This document shows, piece after piece, positions 1 to 6,788 of a DNA stretch of 8,188 nucleotides (the first letter of the stretch is position 1; every line of letters begins with the position of its first letter). The stretch lies in contig RFZT01000099.1 in the NCBI GenBank assembly GCA_009920585.1, positions 1-8,188 of the forward strand. Reading direction: 5' to 3'. The translations under genes and the position numbers were made by a program. Below the pieces are notes generated by a model. The model was not told the DNA's origin, ran no database searches, and saw only the letters and a program-made list of their open reading frames with translations. Origin of the DNA: a bacterium. GTDB lineage: Bacteria > Verrucomicrobiota > Verrucomicrobiia > Chthoniobacterales > Terrimicrobiaceae.

Positions 1-359
1 TTGACGTAGAGTTTTTCCTTAATCTGCTCATCCACGAAGAACGTTTGCACGACTGGCCCTGGGTCGGCGAGGCCGGTGGTCTCGATGAGGATGTGGTCGA
101 ATTTATCCTTCCTCTTCATGAGGTTGCCGAGGATGCGAATGAGGTCGCCGCGAACGGTGCAGCAGATGCAGCCGTTGTTCATTTCAAAAAGTTCCTCGTC
201 GGCATTGATGACCAACTCGTGGTCAATGCCCACCTCACCGAATTCGTTCTCGATGACTGCAATTTTGAGCCCGTGTTGCTCAGTGAGAATGCGGTTCAGA
301 AGCGTGGTTTTTCCAGCCCCGAGGAAGCCGGTGAGAATCGTGACAGGTATGCGTGACAT
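1..359 (-). CDS. CobW/P47K-family (G3E) GTPase, N-terminal part, cut by the left edge
   Basis: Reading from an ATG at 359 toward the window edge gives 119 codons with no stop, so the C-terminal domain lies outside. The protein opens directly with a P-loop, GFLGAGKTTLLN (about residues 10-21). It continues with ENEFGEVGIDHEL (about 41-53), the CxCC metal-binding motif in GCICCTVRGD, and ETTGLADPGPV, which covers the Walker B/G3-like region. This order and the GCICC motif define the G3E P-loop GTPases (COG0523: CobW, YjiA, P47K), which act as metallochaperones or metal-insertion factors, often for zinc or cobalt. The metal and client cannot be read from this fragment. No Shine-Dalgarno sequence is obvious upstream of the start. 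The start is nevertheless well placed, because family members begin a few residues before the P-loop. It lies 69 bases downstream of the NTF2-like gene on the same strand and may be co-transcribed with it. Confidence 0.93.
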   Translation of the reverse strand, partial: MSRIPVTILTGFLGAGKTTLLNRILTEQHGLKIAVIENEFGEVGIDHELVINADEELFEMNNGCICCTVRGDLIRILGNLMKRKDKFDHILIETTGLADPGPVVQTFFVDEQIKEKLYV

Positions 360-428
360 GGGCTGAGAAAAATGGATGACGCTTCCGCCAATGCAAGCGG
401 AAATCAATGGATGAGCCGAGATGAGCGA

Positions 429-836
429 TCAGCTCAGAGTGCGAGGTACCTGAGAGGAATGGTGGTGCTTGACTGGGCGGTCGCAGGAAAGATCAAGCAC
501 CCATGTGAAACGGGCTTCGAACGTGAGTGGCTCATCGTCGATCTCGAAGGAAAACCGATAAATCCCGCTCGCGACCTGAATCGAATCTGAGAGAGGGCGG
601 ATTTTGAGTGTCTTTTCGTGAAGGGAGACTTGGATGCCCTTGCGGGAAGCGAGAGATTCAAAATATTTCAATCGCCCCTCTTCGGTAGAGAGCACGTGAG
701 GCGAAAATGTCGGCAGTAGTACCGCTTCCTCAGAGTAAAGTGAGGCCACCTTGCGGAAATCCCCCGCGTTATTCCATTCAACCCAATTGTTGATGACGCC
801 AACCGCCGTGTGTTTGTGGGTGCTATTTTCACTCAT
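429..836 (-). CDS. NTF2-like fold protein, DUF4440 / CaMKII-association-domain type (SgcJ/EcaC-like)
   Basis: This encodes 135 residues, the usual size of a single-domain NTF2-like protein with no signal peptide or membrane segment. Typical marks of the CaMKII-association/DUF4440 group are visible: an N-terminal helix with WVEWNNAGD, then LYSEEAVLLPTFS (about 33-45), GIYRF in the central strand, EARFTWV near residue 108, and a C-terminal HHHSSQVP. The last motif matches the HHSS-x-P ending common in this group. Such cone-shaped proteins form dimers with a hydrophobic pocket. Members include ketosteroid-isomerase-like enzymes and binding proteins, and most DUF4440-type members have no known substrate. 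One oddity is that the strand before HHSS lacks the usual W-x-I/V pattern and reads CDRPVK instead. The gene lies between selO and the CobW-type gene on the same strand. No ribosome binding site is evident near the start; a GGAGG lies about 29 bases away, too far to serve. Confidence 0.8.
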   Translation of the reverse strand: MSENSTHKHTAVGVINNWVEWNNAGDFRKVASLYSEEAVLLPTFSPHVLSTEEGRLKYFESLASRKGIQVSLHEKTLKIRPLSDSIQVASGIYRFSFEIDDEPLTFEARFTWVLDLSCDRPVKHHHSSQVPRTLS

Positions 837-846
837 ATAGAAAAGA

Positions 847-861
847 ACTTTGCCCCAAAGT
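847..861 (-). terminator. Short inverted repeat between selO and the NTF2-like gene, possible weak terminator
   Basis: Read on the minus strand, ACTTTG-GGG-CAAAGT forms a 6-bp stem with a 3-base loop and is followed by TCTTTTCT. It lies downstream of the selO stop and about 10 bases before the NTF2-like start. It could end selO transcripts weakly or sit in the leader of the next gene. The stem is short and half A/T, so this is a tentative call. Confidence 0.25.
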
Positions 862-916
862 CCTCCCCAACGTCACGGAACTTCTGCGGATTTTTTGGAC
901 TGCCCACGATATCGAC

Positions 917-2339
917 TCAGGTGCCACAGAATGTCTGATATTCACCAGCGCCCAACGGAGGCGGCGATCGAAAATCCGCGTTTTCCTCGGTAGCCTCGTA
1001 GGGATTCGCAATCACCGCGAGCAACCGCTTCAGCGGTCCATAGTCACCGCTTTCAACTGCCGCTTCCAGCGCCTCTTCGACCTTGTGGTTGCGAGGAATG
1101 ATGGCGGGACTATGCCGCCGCAGGAGTTGAACGGCTTCTCCGTGGGTCTGGGGCTGCAGGGAAAGCCGGGAAAGCCACCGCTCATGCCAGTCACGGAAGT
1201 CGGCATCCTCATTTGCTGGAACGCAACTCGGATCCAGATCGCGAAGCGTATTGGTGTAATCCGCCTGCGCTCGCTGCATCCACTCCAGAAGCGATTTGAT
1301 CAATTCCAGATCGCCCGCCTGGCTAGTGAATAATCCGATCTTCGCTCTCATGCCCTCGAGCCAGTGGAACTCAAAGCGGACGGCAAATTTTTCCAACGCC
1401 GCCTGCGCCAACTCGACCGCGTGGCTTTCATCGGTATCTAGAAGTGGCAGCAGAGATTCGGCAAAGCGGGTCAGGTTCCACTGCGCGATTCCGGCTTGGT
1501 TTCCATAGGCGTAGCGGCCCTGGCGATCGATCGAACTGAATACCGTGGCGGGATCGTAGACGTCCATGAACGCACACGGCCCGTAATCGATCGTTTCCCC
1601 CGAGAGCGCCATGTTGTCGGTGTTCATCACTCCATGAATGAAGCCGACCAGCAACCATTGGGCGATGAGCGCCGACTGACGCTCGATCACCCCCTCCAGA
1701 AGCGCGAGGGCGGAATTTTCGGCGTCCGCAGTTTCTGAAAAATGTCGCTGCCGCAAATTCAAATGTTCCCACGCGGATGTGGCTTGCCGCTACCCTTGTG
1801 AGGACGGCTCCCGGCAACTCGGTTTCGCGAAACACGCCTTCACCCGTCGTAGCGACGGCGAGGCTGCGAGTGGTGGGGATTCCCAGTGCATGCATGGCCT
1901 CACTGATGATGTATTCCCTCAACATCGGACCCAAAGTCGCGCGCCCATCTCCTCGGCGCGAAAAAGGGGTTCGTCCGGAGCCCTTGAGCTGAATGTCGAA
2001 TCGACGACCATCCGGGGCGATGTGCTCCCCGAGCAGGATCGCCCGTCCGTCTCCCAGCATAGTGAAGTTGCCGAACTGGTGACCCGCATACGCTTGTGCA
2101 ATCGGTGACGCACCATCGGGAATCGCATTTCCCGCAAAAATGGCCGCTCCCTCGGTGGAGTCGAGAATATCGGCATCGAGACCTAGCGACTTCGCCAGCG
2201 CGTGATTGAAAATCGCCAAGCCAGGTTCACGCACCGCGACGGGATTTGCCTTTGAATAAAAAACCTCCGGCAACCGCGTGTAGGAATGATCGAAACGCCA
2301 TCCGGCGGGACTCCGATCGAGAATGGGATTTTCTGGCAT
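917..2339 (-). pseudogene. selO: Broken selO: protein adenylyltransferase SelO (YdiU/UPF0061), internal frameshifting deletion
   Basis: SelO proteins are pseudokinase-fold enzymes that transfer AMP from ATP to Ser/Thr/Tyr of target proteins. The first segment (2339 to about 1746, 198 residues) has family motifs including [37 protein letters not shown] and [10 protein letters not shown]. The second segment, in another frame (about 1750 to the stop at 917), resumes with [19 protein letters not shown]. It then has [24 protein letters not shown] (with the Asp residues expected to be catalytic or metal-binding) and the usual QTFCGT end. Intact homologues have about 16 residues between the strand ending in FEF-x-x-x and the (R/H)H(F/Y) motif; here these are missing and the frame changes. 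A missing stretch of that size is not a single-base reading error. The first frame continues about 105 out-of-frame residues to a stop at 1428. The product would lack the catalytic half, so the gene is probably inactive unless the sequence is misassembled here. Confidence 0.85.
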
Positions 2340-2512
2340 GACGTGTGTTTTTTAAAGCGGATTCGTCCCGCACGCCAGCGGAACCAGGGATTTTTTCAAG
2401 ACCCAATGCGCTTTTCCAAGCGGAGTCGGGGGGTATCACCCCATTGAGAGGATGCGCAATCGAGGGTTTTTTACGGCTGGTTGCAGGAGACATCCCCGTG
2501 GATCCAACGCGC

Positions 2513-2550
2513 CACGGCAGACTACCACTCCGGTGGCGGTGGTTGCCGTG
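2513..2550 (+). promoter_or_regulatory. Bulged hairpin in the leader region of hsp20
   Basis: CACGGCA (2513-2519) pairs with TGCCGTG (2544-2550), and inside it ACCAC (2524-2528) pairs with GTGGT (2539-2543), with a 4-base bulge on the 5' side. The 3' foot is 31 bases before the hsp20 ATG. It is not followed by a T-run on either strand, so it does not look like a terminator. Small heat-shock genes often carry structured leaders, including thermosensors, but this stem does not itself cover the weak GGA (2571-2573) ribosome site. The rest of the 242-base divergent gap (2340-2581) shows only a small GGGGT-ATC-ACCCC hairpin (2430-2442), with no clear sigma-70 boxes, no CIRCE operator and no credible gene. 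Confidence 0.35.
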
Positions 2551-2581
2551 AAAACAACACTCACCGGATCGGAAATAAAAG

Positions 2582-3031
2582 ATGAATACACTGATCAGAT
2601 GGAATCCCTTCAGGGAATTTGAAACGATGCATAACCGCGTAAATAACCTTCTCTCCAGCCCGCTTTTGCCGGGGATGGGAGATGAAACACTCGTAGCCTC
2701 CGAGTGGTCGCCCCTTGTCGATGTGGAGGAAAGCGACAAGGAATTCACGATCAAAGCCGAACTCCCGGAAGTCAAAAGGGAGGATGTGAAGGTCGAGCTA
2801 GAAAACGGCTCAATCCGCATCTCTGGCGAACGAAAAATCGAAAAAGAGGATTCTGGCCGCCGTTGGCATCGCTTGGAGCGAAGCTATGGCGCTTTTGAGA
2901 GAGCCTTCACCCTTCCAGAGGGCACTCAACGCACCGAAATCAAAGCCGAGTTTAAGGATGGCCTTCTTAAAGTGCATCTTCCCAAAGGGGAGAGCAGCAA
3001 ACCCAAAGCACTGGAAATTCCAGTCAATTAA
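2582..3031 (+). CDS. Small heat-shock protein, Hsp20/alpha-crystallin family
   Basis: The 149-residue product is an ATP-independent holdase that binds unfolding proteins in the cytoplasm as an oligomer. Its N-terminal arm (1-41) starts MNTLIRWNPFREFE, the typical WxP-x-x-E/D opening of bacterial class A Hsp20 proteins. The alpha-crystallin domain runs from about WSPLVDVEE (42-50) through AELPEVKREDVKVELENG (59-76) and ERSYGAFERAFTLP (99-112) to KDGLLKVHLPK (125-135). The C-terminal tail contains the I-x-V anchor motif (I146-P-V148) that locks neighbouring subunits. All expected elements are present and the length is normal. The start has a weak GGA with an 8-base spacer. The gene is divergent from selO, is preceded by a bulged hairpin, and ends just before a strong 11-bp hairpin that separates it from the primase-like gene. 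Confidence 0.96.
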   Translation: MNTLIRWNPFREFETMHNRVNNLLSSPLLPGMGDETLVASEWSPLVDVEESDKEFTIKAELPEVKREDVKVELENGSIRISGERKIEKEDSGRRWHRLERSYGAFERAFTLPEGTQRTEIKAEFKDGLLKVHLPKGESSKPKALEIPVN

Positions 3032-3043
3032 GGAGGGCGTCCT

Positions 3044-3070
3044 CGTGCGTGCCCCTTGCGGGCACGCACG
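3044..3070 (+). terminator. Perfect 11-bp GC-rich hairpin after hsp20
   Basis: CGTGCGTGCCC (3044-3054) and GGGCACGCACG (3060-3070) are exact inverted complements around a 5-base loop, CTTGC. The hairpin begins 12 bases after the hsp20 stop codon. It is followed by TTCACTTTCC, which is pyrimidine-rich but not a clean T-run. It could be an imperfect intrinsic terminator, a 3'-end stabiliser for hsp20 mRNA, or an attenuator that lowers read-through into the downstream pair. An alternative GTG start for the next gene (3049) would lie inside the stem. Confidence 0.6.
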
Positions 3071-3093
3071 TTCACTTTCCCTGTCCATCCAAT

Positions 3094-4494
3094 ATGGAAG
3101 ACATGCTGCAGACATTTCGGTCGTATTACAAAAAGCCCGCTGTGCGATCCCGTATCTTGGAATTCCTCGGCGGCGCCAGTCCGGAGAGCACGACCTGCGA
3201 CTACATCACGGCGGATAGCTCCACCCAAGCCATGCGGCGGCCGGAACTTCCCAACGCGCTTTATTCGAAACTCGATAATGGGCTCGATATTTGCAGGTCC
3301 CTCGGGGATCGCGAATCGCTGATCGCCCATTTGGATGTGGAATATGTGAATTTTGATTTTGTAGCCGAGGCTTATTTGGACCCGGTGAGAACATTTGAGC
3401 TGCAAGAACCGGTCGCCAAAGCCATCGAACGCATTTTGGCGCACTACGGCATCCGCGCCCTCCATGTGTTGAGCGGTCGCGGTCATCATTTCGCATGGAA
3501 GATCAACCGCACATCGGATGTTTTCGCGAATCTCTGCTCCATCGGGCGTAAGGCCCCAAGCGCAAATGCCCCAAAGCAAACCCTCCGAGACGGTGCGGAC
3601 TCTCCTCTCCTTCACCAGGCCTTTGCGGGCCTTGGGATGCTCATGGAATTTATTAGCCGGCTCGTTTTGGAAATGGCCACTCCCGAGTGCGCGATTCCCA
3701 TCAAATTAACCGCCGTGGAGGTCGATCCCTCCGCAAAGGGACGCGGACGCGAAATGATCTCTCTCGATATCTCAGAATATGGAGACCCTTTGCCCACAAG
3801 AACTGTGCGCGCTCCCTTCAGCGCTTACTTCAAACCTTGGCAACAGTTGCATGCTATCGGTCAAAACAACATTGGAAAAATCGGCCCGATCATTTTTATC
3901 CCCCTCGAAAAAATGGACACCCAGCAAGGTCTGCTGGCCATGCACGATCCGAATCTTGCGGCGAGATTGGCCGAGACGATTTCCACAAGCATCCCCGACC
4001 ACACAGTTGGTATGTGGCGGCTTTTGCAGCATTACATGAATTCTCCGCTGCATCATTTCCACGAGTATTTTTACTCCAAGGATCATGAGCCCGTTGCCCG
4101 CTGGCCGCTCACCTACGATATAACGCATCTCGAAGAGCTTCCTGGAGCTGTGAGAAACGCTCTCCTCTTTCCGAATGATCTCCTTTTAAAACCCTGCAAC
4201 ATGAGAAAGGTCACCGAGGCCCTTCTCGCAAAGGGGTGGCATCCGAGGCATATCGCCGGACTCATTCGCTCGAAGTTTGAGCGGGATTACGGCTGGGGCG
4301 ACCAGTGGATAGATTATTCGCCTTCCTTGCGCGCGGACTTCTACGTGCGGATTTTCGCAGGGCTCAACGTGAGTCTCAAGGAAACGCTCGCCGAGGTCTG
4401 TAGGGCTGAGGATTCCAACTCATCCGCGCAATGGATGCGCTCGGAAACAACTCGAAAAAACCAACATCTCACAATGGAAACTATAAGACTATGA
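3094..4494 (+). CDS. Archaeo-eukaryotic primase (AEP) superfamily-like protein of unknown role
   Basis: I do not recognise a named family. The 466-residue protein shows three motifs in the order and character of AEP primases. Motif I is a hydrophobic strand ending in D81-V-E83. Motif II is HVLSGRGHHFAW (S127, H131/H132), the SGRG-x-H signature. Motif III is MISLDIS (D225) followed by TVRAPFSAYFK (R239, P241-S243, K247), which resembles the LDINVS...LKSPFSVHPK stretch of eukaryotic PRIM1. GPIIFIPLEKMD then parallels the strand after that motif in PRIM1. The C-terminal part (about 340-430) is helical and includes LLAKGWHPRHIAGLI (378-392), plausibly a nucleic-acid-binding PriCT-like module. No helicase or zinc cluster is seen. 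Known AEPs make primers, fill gaps or extend ends in repair, but the activity here is inferred from motifs only. I chose ATG 3094. In-frame GTG 3049 has a GGAGG 12 bases upstream but lies within a strong hairpin. The stop overlaps the next start (ATGA). Confidence 0.6.
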   Translation: MEDMLQTFRSYYKKPAVRSRILEFLGGASPESTTCDYITADSSTQAMRRPELPNALYSKLDNGLDICRSLGDRESLIAHLDVEYVNFDFVAEAYLDPVRTFELQEPVAKAIERILAHYGIRALHVLSGRGHHFAWKINRTSDVFANLCSIGRKAPSANAPKQTLRDGADSPLLHQAFAGLGMLMEFISRLVLEMATPECAIPIKLTAVEVDPSAKGRGREMISLDISEYGDPLPTRTVRAPFSAYFKPWQQLHAIGQNNIGKIGPIIFIPLEKMDTQQGLLAMHDPNLAARLAETISTSIPDHTVGMWRLLQHYMNSPLHHFHEYFYSKDHEPVARWPLTYDITHLEELPGAVRNALLFPNDLLLKPCNMRKVTEALLAKGWHPRHIAGLIRSKFERDYGWGDQWIDYSPSLRADFYVRIFAGLNVSLKETLAEVCRAEDSNSSAQWMRSETTRKNQHLTMETIRL

Positions 4495-5354
4495 CGGACT
4501 GGCCTATCGGAATTTCTACGGGATGTTTTTACAAGACAGACATCATGGAATGCTTGGAAACCATCAGAGCGAGTGGATTCAGCATGATCGAAGTCGTTTT
4601 TTCCCCAGCTCACCTGAACTACAAAGATCCGGAAGCCGTGCAACGGGCCGCTTTGAAAATCAAAGCTCTCGGGATGGAGGCGTATTCGTTCCACGCCCCC
4701 TTCGCAAACGATATCGATATTTCCTCCACCGATCTGGATCGCCGTGAATACTCGCTTGACGAAATCCTCATCGCCGTCGAGGCCGCCGCCGCTCTGGGCG
4801 TGCACTATTTCGTCATCCATCCAGGTCCAGAAAATGCCGAGCACCCGAGTCGCGAGGAACGACTGGTGCGCATCGAGAATGTCGTTTCGGTCCTCAATCG
4901 CGTTTCCTTGAGATGCAGCGAACTGGGTATCCGGTGCGTCTTGGAAAACAAACTTCCGCATCTCCTTTTCGGAAACTCCCATGACATCCTTTGGATCCTT
5001 GCGGCGCTAGAGACGACACAAGTCGGAGGATGTCTCGATACCGGCCACGCCTTTCTTTCCGGCGACCTTTATAGCCTCGTTTACAAATTAGCACCTTACT
5101 TGAGAATGCTGCATGTCCATGACAACAAAGGCCACGGTGACGAACATCTGCCTCCTAGCGAGGGCCGGATCGACTGGCTCGCCTTTATGCGTGAGCTGGT
5201 TCAAATCCATTTTCATGGACCATTCATTTTAGAAATTGCAAGCGGCAGTGATCCCGAGATCGTGATGGAACGGGCTAGAAAAGGGCGCTCCTATATTCGC
5301 TCCTTGGCCCGCCGGATCGCGATGGAACCAACCGCCATCGTTCCCCACGTTTGA
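4491..5354 (+). CDS. AP-endonuclease-2 / xylose-isomerase-like TIM barrel protein
   Basis: This encodes 287 residues. It starts at the ATG overlapping the upstream stop (ATGA), so translation is probably coupled. An in-frame ATG 20 codons earlier lies within the upstream gene and would add a low-complexity extension. The fold is PF01261, shared by endonuclease IV and sugar (phosphate) isomerases/epimerases. Visible metal-site motifs are FHAPF (H68), VIHPGP (H110), LEN (E152), CLDTGHAFLSGD (D183, H186), LHVHDNKGHGDEHLP (H208, D217, H219) and ILEIAS (E248). These can be matched one for one with the nine zinc ligands of E. coli Nfo (H69, H109, E145, D179, H182, H216, D229, H231, E261), and the length is close. 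However, many proteins annotated only as sugar phosphate isomerase/epimerase share much of this pattern, including DxHLPPxEGxIDW. Function is therefore undecided between DNA repair and sugar metabolism. Its stop is 9 bases from the convergent aldehyde dehydrogenase gene. Confidence 0.85.
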   Translation: MTDWPIGISTGCFYKTDIMECLETIRASGFSMIEVVFSPAHLNYKDPEAVQRAALKIKALGMEAYSFHAPFANDIDISSTDLDRREYSLDEILIAVEAAAALGVHYFVIHPGPENAEHPSREERLVRIENVVSVLNRVSLRCSELGIRCVLENKLPHLLFGNSHDILWILAALETTQVGGCLDTGHAFLSGDLYSLVYKLAPYLRMLHVHDNKGHGDEHLPPSEGRIDWLAFMRELVQIHFHGPFILEIASGSDPEIVMERARKGRSYIRSLARRIAMEPTAIVPHV

Positions 5355-5363
5355 TCGGGCTCC

Positions 5364-6785
5364 TTAGGATTTGCTCACCACGAGGCTGCGCAATTCGGTC
5401 ATTTCCTCCATCGCATATCGCACTCCTTCACGCCCCGAACCACTTTCTTTCACTCCGCCATAAGGCATGTTTTCCACGCGAAATGTGGGCACCTGATTGA
5501 CCATCACCCCGCCGACTTCGAGTTCCTCAAATGCCTGAATGGCCTTTGGGAGGCTGGAAGTAAAAACGCCGGCTTGGAGGCCAAATCGAGAGTCGTTGAC
5601 CATCGCCAAAGCTTCCTCATAAGTCCCGTAATGTTGCAAAACCGCCAGAGGCGCAAACGCCTCATCCTCGAGTGCCGAACATCCGTTGGGTACATTTTCC
5701 AGCAACACAGGTCCCAATACAGAACGACCCTCCACATGACGAGGCGTGAGCAACTGCGCACCTGCAGAAACCGCTTCGTCAATCCAGGTGAGAATTTTTT
5801 CGCGCGCGGCGGGGTTGATCATCGGACCGACGATGGTTCCCGGATCTGCCGGGTCGCCGGTGCGGATTTTTTCGTTGATGTGCGAGACGAGCGCGCCACG
5901 GAATTGGGTGAAGATTTCTCGGTTTACTAAAATGCGTTGGACGCTAATGCAGGATTGCCCCGCATAGCCAAAGGCCGCCGTGCCAATCTTGGGGATCGCT
6001 GCATGCCAGTCGCAATCGGGTTCGACGATCACCGCCGCGTTTCCGCCGAGCTCGAGTGACGTTTTCATTTTTGACGCCCGAGCCTTCAATCGCCACCCCA
6101 CATCTACACTGCCTGTGAAGCTGAGCATCTTGATTCGAGGATCATCCAGAAGTGGCTCCACGAGATCATGGGCAAAGGGAACGACATTGATCTGCCCTGC
6201 GGGGACTCCCGCTTCATGCAGCACCTCAGCGAGCAGCAAGGCCGTGAGGGGCGTTTTCATGGCTGGCTTGAGAACCATCGTATTCCCTGTCGCCAAGCAA
6301 GGCGCCACCTTGTGAGCAACGAGATTGAGTGGAAAATTAAATGGCGTGATTCCGAGCAGAACACCGATCGGAAATCGCCGTACGAGACCGAAATGCCCAA
6401 CCCCCGGCGCACTCGCGTCCATATTAATACCATGCCCCTCGTCTGCCAGCGCTAGAGCCGCAGCGAATCGGAAAGTGAGGGCCGCTCGTACCACCTCCGC
6501 CTCGGCGTAGGTGACGGGTTTGCCCGCCTCGGCGACGATCACGTCCACAAACTCCTGACGCCGATCGAGAATGAGGCGATGGATTTTCTCTAAAGTGGAT
6601 GCCCGTGCATCCGCTGAGAGACGCCGTGTTTGCTGGAAGGCCGCATGAGAACTGGCTACGGCAGATTCGACATCACCGGCACCGGCGACACAGATCTTCG
6701 CCAACTTCTCGCCGGACCAAGGGTTATGAACCGATTCACAGGTGGTGGTTTCCACCCAACATCCATCCAGATAAAATGGCTTCAT
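5364..6785 (-). CDS. NAD(P)-dependent aldehyde dehydrogenase family protein
   Basis: The 473-residue, single-domain protein has the full set of ALDH motifs. It has the cofactor-site segment TPFNFPLNLVAHK with the oxyanion Asn (N150), and VLKPA with the cofactor Lys (K173). It also has SFTGS (222-226), the general-base Glu in LELGGN (E245), and the nucleophilic Cys in AGQSCISVQR (C279). The C-terminal MPYGGVKESGSGREG is also present. It oxidises an aldehyde to an acid. The usual EExFGP motif reads DEAFAP here, a mild deviation that keeps the Glu and Phe. The GQSCISVQR and GSGREG styles recall the NADP/NAD ALDHs of the lactaldehyde/GAPN-like branch, but the substrate cannot be read from motifs. 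Its start is three bases after the stop of the saccharopine-dehydrogenase-like gene, so the two are almost certainly one operon. That suggests a semialdehyde made by the neighbour, for example aminoadipate semialdehyde; this is inference. Confidence 0.95.
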   Translation of the reverse strand: MKPFYLDGCWVETTTCESVHNPWSGEKLAKICVAGAGDVESAVASSHAAFQQTRRLSADARASTLEKIHRLILDRRQEFVDVIVAEAGKPVTYAEAEVVRAALTFRFAAALALADEGHGINMDASAPGVGHFGLVRRFPIGVLLGITPFNFPLNLVAHKVAPCLATGNTMVLKPAMKTPLTALLLAEVLHEAGVPAGQINVVPFAHDLVEPLLDDPRIKMLSFTGSVDVGWRLKARASKMKTSLELGGNAAVIVEPDCDWHAAIPKIGTAAFGYAGQSCISVQRILVNREIFTQFRGALVSHINEKIRTGDPADPGTIVGPMINPAAREKILTWIDEAVSAGAQLLTPRHVEGRSVLGPVLLENVPNGCSALEDEAFAPLAVLQHYGTYEEALAMVNDSRFGLQAGVFTSSLPKAIQAFEELEVGGVMVNQVPTFRVENMPYGGVKESGSGREGVRYAMEEMTELRSLVVSKS

Positions 6786-6788
6786 AAT

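Noticed and set aside
2345..2551. Plus-strand open frame of 68 codons in the selO/hsp20 gap
   Set aside because: It has no ribosome site and no recognisable motif, and it ends inside the hsp20 leader hairpin. Its composition looks like chance reading of non-coding DNA.
2227..2820. Minus-strand open frame of 197 codons spanning the selO start, the gap and the start of hsp20
   Set aside because: It overlaps two well-supported genes in other frames, is rich in Ser/Arg as expected for a shadow frame, and contains no recognisable motif.
3028..3615. Minus-strand open frame of 195 codons opposite the N-terminal part of the primase-like gene
   Set aside because: It is a shadow of the plus-strand gene, whose motif II lies within this interval; no motif is seen in the minus frame.
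4431..4490. Earlier in-frame ATG for the TIM barrel gene, adding 20 residues
   Set aside because: The extension is Asn/Lys/Ser-rich with no family match and would overlap the upstream gene by 64 bases. The ATGA overlap at 4491 puts the barrel's first strand right after the start.
4341..4982. Minus-strand open frame of 213 codons opposite the primase-like/TIM barrel junction
   Set aside because: It is antisense to two coupled genes with clear motifs on the other strand and shows no domain of its own.
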